Origin: Campylobacter sp. TTU_617
GTDB lineage: Bacteria; Campylobacterota; Campylobacteria; Campylobacterales; Campylobacteraceae
Assembly (NCBI RefSeq): GCF_016599045.1
Contig: NZ_JAENKV010000002.1
Location: forward strand, 1 to 64,000
Length of the DNA stretch: 64,000 nucleotides
Reading direction: 5' to 3'
The position numbers and the translations under genes are program-made. Below the pieces are notes generated by a model. The model did no database searches. It was given only the letters and a program-made list of their open reading frames with translations, and was not told the DNA's origin. The first letter of the stretch is position 1; each line of letters starts with the position of its first letter. Below, piece after piece: positions 61,944-64,000 of this stretch.

Positions 61944-63581
61944 TTATCTTTTCATATTAATAGCCTTTTGAATCATTTGATCACTTGTTGTAATACTTTT
62001 TGAACTTGCATCAAAAGCTTTTTGCATTACAATAAGATTTGAAAGTTCTACACTTAAATCTACGTTAGATTGCTCTAGATATCCTCCTTTGAATTTAGCC
62101 GTATTAACTATTTCTCCATTTTTCATTATAAAAGTAGGATCTCCGCTATTTGCAGTAGCTGCAAAAATATTGTCTCCTATTGCTGCTAAACCTTGTTCAT
62201 TTATGAAATTATAAAGAGCAAGTTTTCCAACTATACCATTTTTGCCATTGCTAAATTGTGCAATTATGCTTCCATCATCAGATATACTGTATTGTTCAAA
62301 GAATCCTTCTGCTACACCATCTTGTTGTGTAACTATATTTTTTTCAACCCCTTCTTTTATATAAATTCCACTATAACCAGAGCCAGGTTTATTGGCATCG
62401 TAAGGAGTTCCTAAATCTATATTGATTATTCCACCATTTGGATTTGTAATGCTTGTGATATTATTTTGAAGTAAAGCCCCATTTTTATCAAAAATCATGT
62501 TTCCTTCAGTTGGATTACCTATGGCTTTGCCATTAGAGTCATAAATTTGTGCAATAGCTTTATATTGTATATTATCACCTTCTTGTGGTAAAATTCTTTC
62601 AAGTGTAACTCTTAAAGTACTTTTGCTCCCATCTGCGTTGTAAATAGGAGACTCCAAAATATCTTTATTAGCTTTTTGTTGTTCTGTAGAAATTTGAGCT
62701 GTATCAAGTTTTATGCTATTTTCATCTAGACCTTTTAGATCAAGCTCATTGCTTGTAAAATTTAAATTTTCATCTAAAGTTGCTTCAAAACTTGTTTTTA
62801 CTCCATTATTATCGGTAAAATTTAAAATAATTCTATCGCCCGCTTTTGCACTAAATACATCTTCTTTGCTAACACTGCCACTAACTATATACTTTCCATC
62901 TTCAGTTTTTGTAATATTAAATTTACTAGGATCAAGATCTACTTTAACTATTTCTGTCGTTGTGTTGGTATTTAAGCTTCCGCTCCATTTTACGTTTTGA
63001 GTTACTTGAGGAGGTAAATACATATTTACAGGAACTTTAATAGCTCCTTGCGATGCAGTTGTTCCTATACCAAAAGAATTGTTTGAGTTAATTGTAAAAC
63101 CACTATTTACAGGAGAGCCTGTATCAAGATAATCTCCCATAAGTCCAGCAACTCTATCACTATAATTAATACTTGTAAAAGCTGGATTCATTGTGCCTAA
63201 AACATAATTTCCATAAGAATCTACAAGATAACCATTTGCATCTCTTTTAAAAGATCCATTTCTTGTATAATAAGCTCCTCCATCTGATCCTAAAACGCCA
63301 AAAAAACCTTTTCCCTGTAAAGCTACATCAAATTCTCCATCACTTGCAACAGGCGATCCTTGAGAAAAATCTAATTTTGATGAAGCTGAAGTTGATCCAT
63401 ATCCACTTTGACCAGGATTTGTAGATTGAGATACAACGGTTTGATAAAAGACATCTTTAAATTCTGCATTTGAATTTTTAAAACCTATGGTATTAACATT
63501 AGCTATATTATTAGCTGAAATGTCTATACCAAAGCTATTTGACTTTACTCCAGAAATTCCATTGTAAAATGCATTCATCAT
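61944..63581 (-). CDS. flgE: Flagellar hook protein FlgE (hook-like paralogue)
   Basis: A 545-residue hook-family protein: N-terminal rod/hook motif MNAFYNGISGVKSNSFGIDI and GFKNSNAEF, C-terminal SNVDLSVELSNLIVMQKAFD and TSDQMIQ. It lies downstream of flgD, its expected partner, two bases after its stop codon. It corresponds to C. jejuni Cj0043. The larger hook protein at 1-1053 shares the same ends. Confidence 0.93.
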   Translation of the reverse strand: MMNAFYNGISGVKSNSFGIDISANNIANVNTIGFKNSNAEFKDVFYQTVVSQSTNPGQSGYGSTSASSKLDFSQGSPVASDGEFDVALQGKGFFGVLGSDGGAYYTRNGSFKRDANGYLVDSYGNYVLGTMNPAFTSINYSDRVAGLMGDYLDTGSPVNSGFTINSNNSFGIGTTASQGAIKVPVNMYLPPQVTQNVKWSGSLNTNTTTEIVKVDLDPSKFNITKTEDGKYIVSGSVSKEDVFSAKAGDRIILNFTDNNGVKTSFEATLDENLNFTSNELDLKGLDENSIKLDTAQISTEQQKANKDILESPIYNADGSKSTLRVTLERILPQEGDNIQYKAIAQIYDSNGKAIGNPTEGNMIFDKNGALLQNNITSITNPNGGIINIDLGTPYDANKPGSGYSGIYIKEGVEKNIVTQQDGVAEGFFEQYSISDDGSIIAQFSNGKNGIVGKLALYNFINEQGLAAIGDNIFAATANSGDPTFIMKNGEIVNTAKFKGGYLEQSNVDLSVELSNLIVMQKAFDASSKSITTSDQMIQKAINMKR

Positions 63582-63584
63582 AGT

Positions 63585-64000
63585 TTATGCCTTTTCTTCT
63601 TTATCACTATCTCCTGTATTCCCAGTATCTCCTGTATCAGAAGAATCTCCATTTGAGCTCGAGCTATCTCCCACTGTAGATGAGGATGAGCCAAGTTTAT
63701 AGTCGCTAATTTCACCAATATCATCAAAGCTTACATATTGACCACCCATTTTTGCATAAGCAACCCCGTCGACAAATTTAATACCCTCTATAGGATAGGT
63801 TCCATAGTTTGCAGTAATTTTTTCACCATTTTTATTATTATAAACTACTTTTACACTATACTCTCCATCTCCAGCATAAACGCCATCATTGTCTCTACCA
63901 GGCCATTCTAAAGTAAATAAACCTTTTGAAACTTCTTTTCCTTCGTTACTTTTTTCTGAGAATATTAATTTATTATTTTTATCATAAACTTCTAAAGTAA
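63585..64000 (-). CDS. flgD: Hook capping protein FlgD (C-terminal part, 5' end outside window)
   Basis: The last 137 codons of the hook-cap scaffold. Hook proteins assemble under the FlgD cap. The segment includes LEWPGRDNDG of the beta-sandwich domain and closes in an acidic Ser/Gly/Asp/Thr tail (SSSSTVGDSSSSNG then DTGDTGNTGDSDKEEKA), which is likely disordered. Start lies beyond 64000. Confidence 0.88.
   Translation of the reverse strand, partial: TLEVYDKNNKLIFSEKSNEGKEVSKGLFTLEWPGRDNDGVYAGDGEYSVKVVYNNKNGEKITANYGTYPIEGIKFVDGVAYAKMGGQYVSFDDIGEISDYKLGSSSSTVGDSSSSNGDSSDTGDTGNTGDSDKEEKA

Overview
The window looks like the replication-origin region of a low-GC thermotolerant Campylobacter of the C. 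jejuni/C. coli group. Nearly every gene is recognisable as a C. jejuni-type gene: flgE2, thyX, pyrG, recJ, ansB, rnj, ksgA, rlmN, ctsM, ruvC-dnaA-dnaN-gyrB, the S10/spc ribosomal operon, docA-docB-dba-dsbI, desulforubrerythrin, a phase-variable hemerythrin, flgE and flgD. Proteins recalled from C. jejuni (for example RlmN) are similar but not identical. The local gene order also differs from the C. jejuni order I remember, so I do not name a species. No tRNA, rRNA, CRISPR array or intact insertion sequence was seen.

Layout. 1-9.9 kb: the 3' end of a hook gene, a Na+/H+ antiporter-family gene followed by a partial duplicate of its own 3' end, thyX, a Maf gene switched off by a G10 tract, then pyrG, recJ and a secreted asparaginase. 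10-17.3 kb: RNA-modification and RNA-decay genes (pseudouridine synthase, RNase J, KsgA, RlmN), a nucleosidase-like gene, a 33-residue membrane protein and an MFS transporter. 17.3-19.8 kb: two decayed heptosyltransferase-like genes in tandem. 19.8-24.7 kb: an RluA-family synthase, purB, nrdA and a small secreted protein. 24.7-30.1 kb: an OPT transporter, uppP, thrS and infC. 30.1-32.4 kb: the wreck of an EcoRI-family restriction endonuclease beside the intact adenine methyltransferase CtsM, then ruvC. 32.4-37.4 kb: dnaA, a probable oriC, dnaN and gyrB. 37.4-39.4 kb: an HrgA-like protein, a P-loop kinase-like protein and queF. 39.7-49.5 kb: rpsJ to secY. 49.6-58.5 kb: rnhB, a ComEA-like protein, rubrerythrin, docA-docB, dba-dsbI, a QueC-GNAT fusion and an HD protein. 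58.5-64 kb: a YagU-like protein, SRP RNA, hemerythrin, a DUF342 protein, flgE and flgD (cut by the window edge).

Themes. (1) Contingency: three poly-G tracts (G10, G9, G9) sit in a Maf gene, a glycosyltransferase and a hemerythrin gene; the first is out of frame, the second lies in a doubly frameshifted gene, and the third alters only a C-terminal tail. (2) Origin biology: three parS-like ParB sites lie 12-18 kb from dnaA, one of them a perfect 16-mer, and DnaA-box-like TTATTCACA motifs flank dnaA. (3) DNA self/non-self: CtsM sits beside a dead EcoRI-family nuclease whose PDGG and EAK motifs can still be read, which suggests that this transformation-linked methylase began as half of a restriction-modification system. 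(4) Economy: many terminators are perfect palindromes that include the stop codon of a neighbouring gene.
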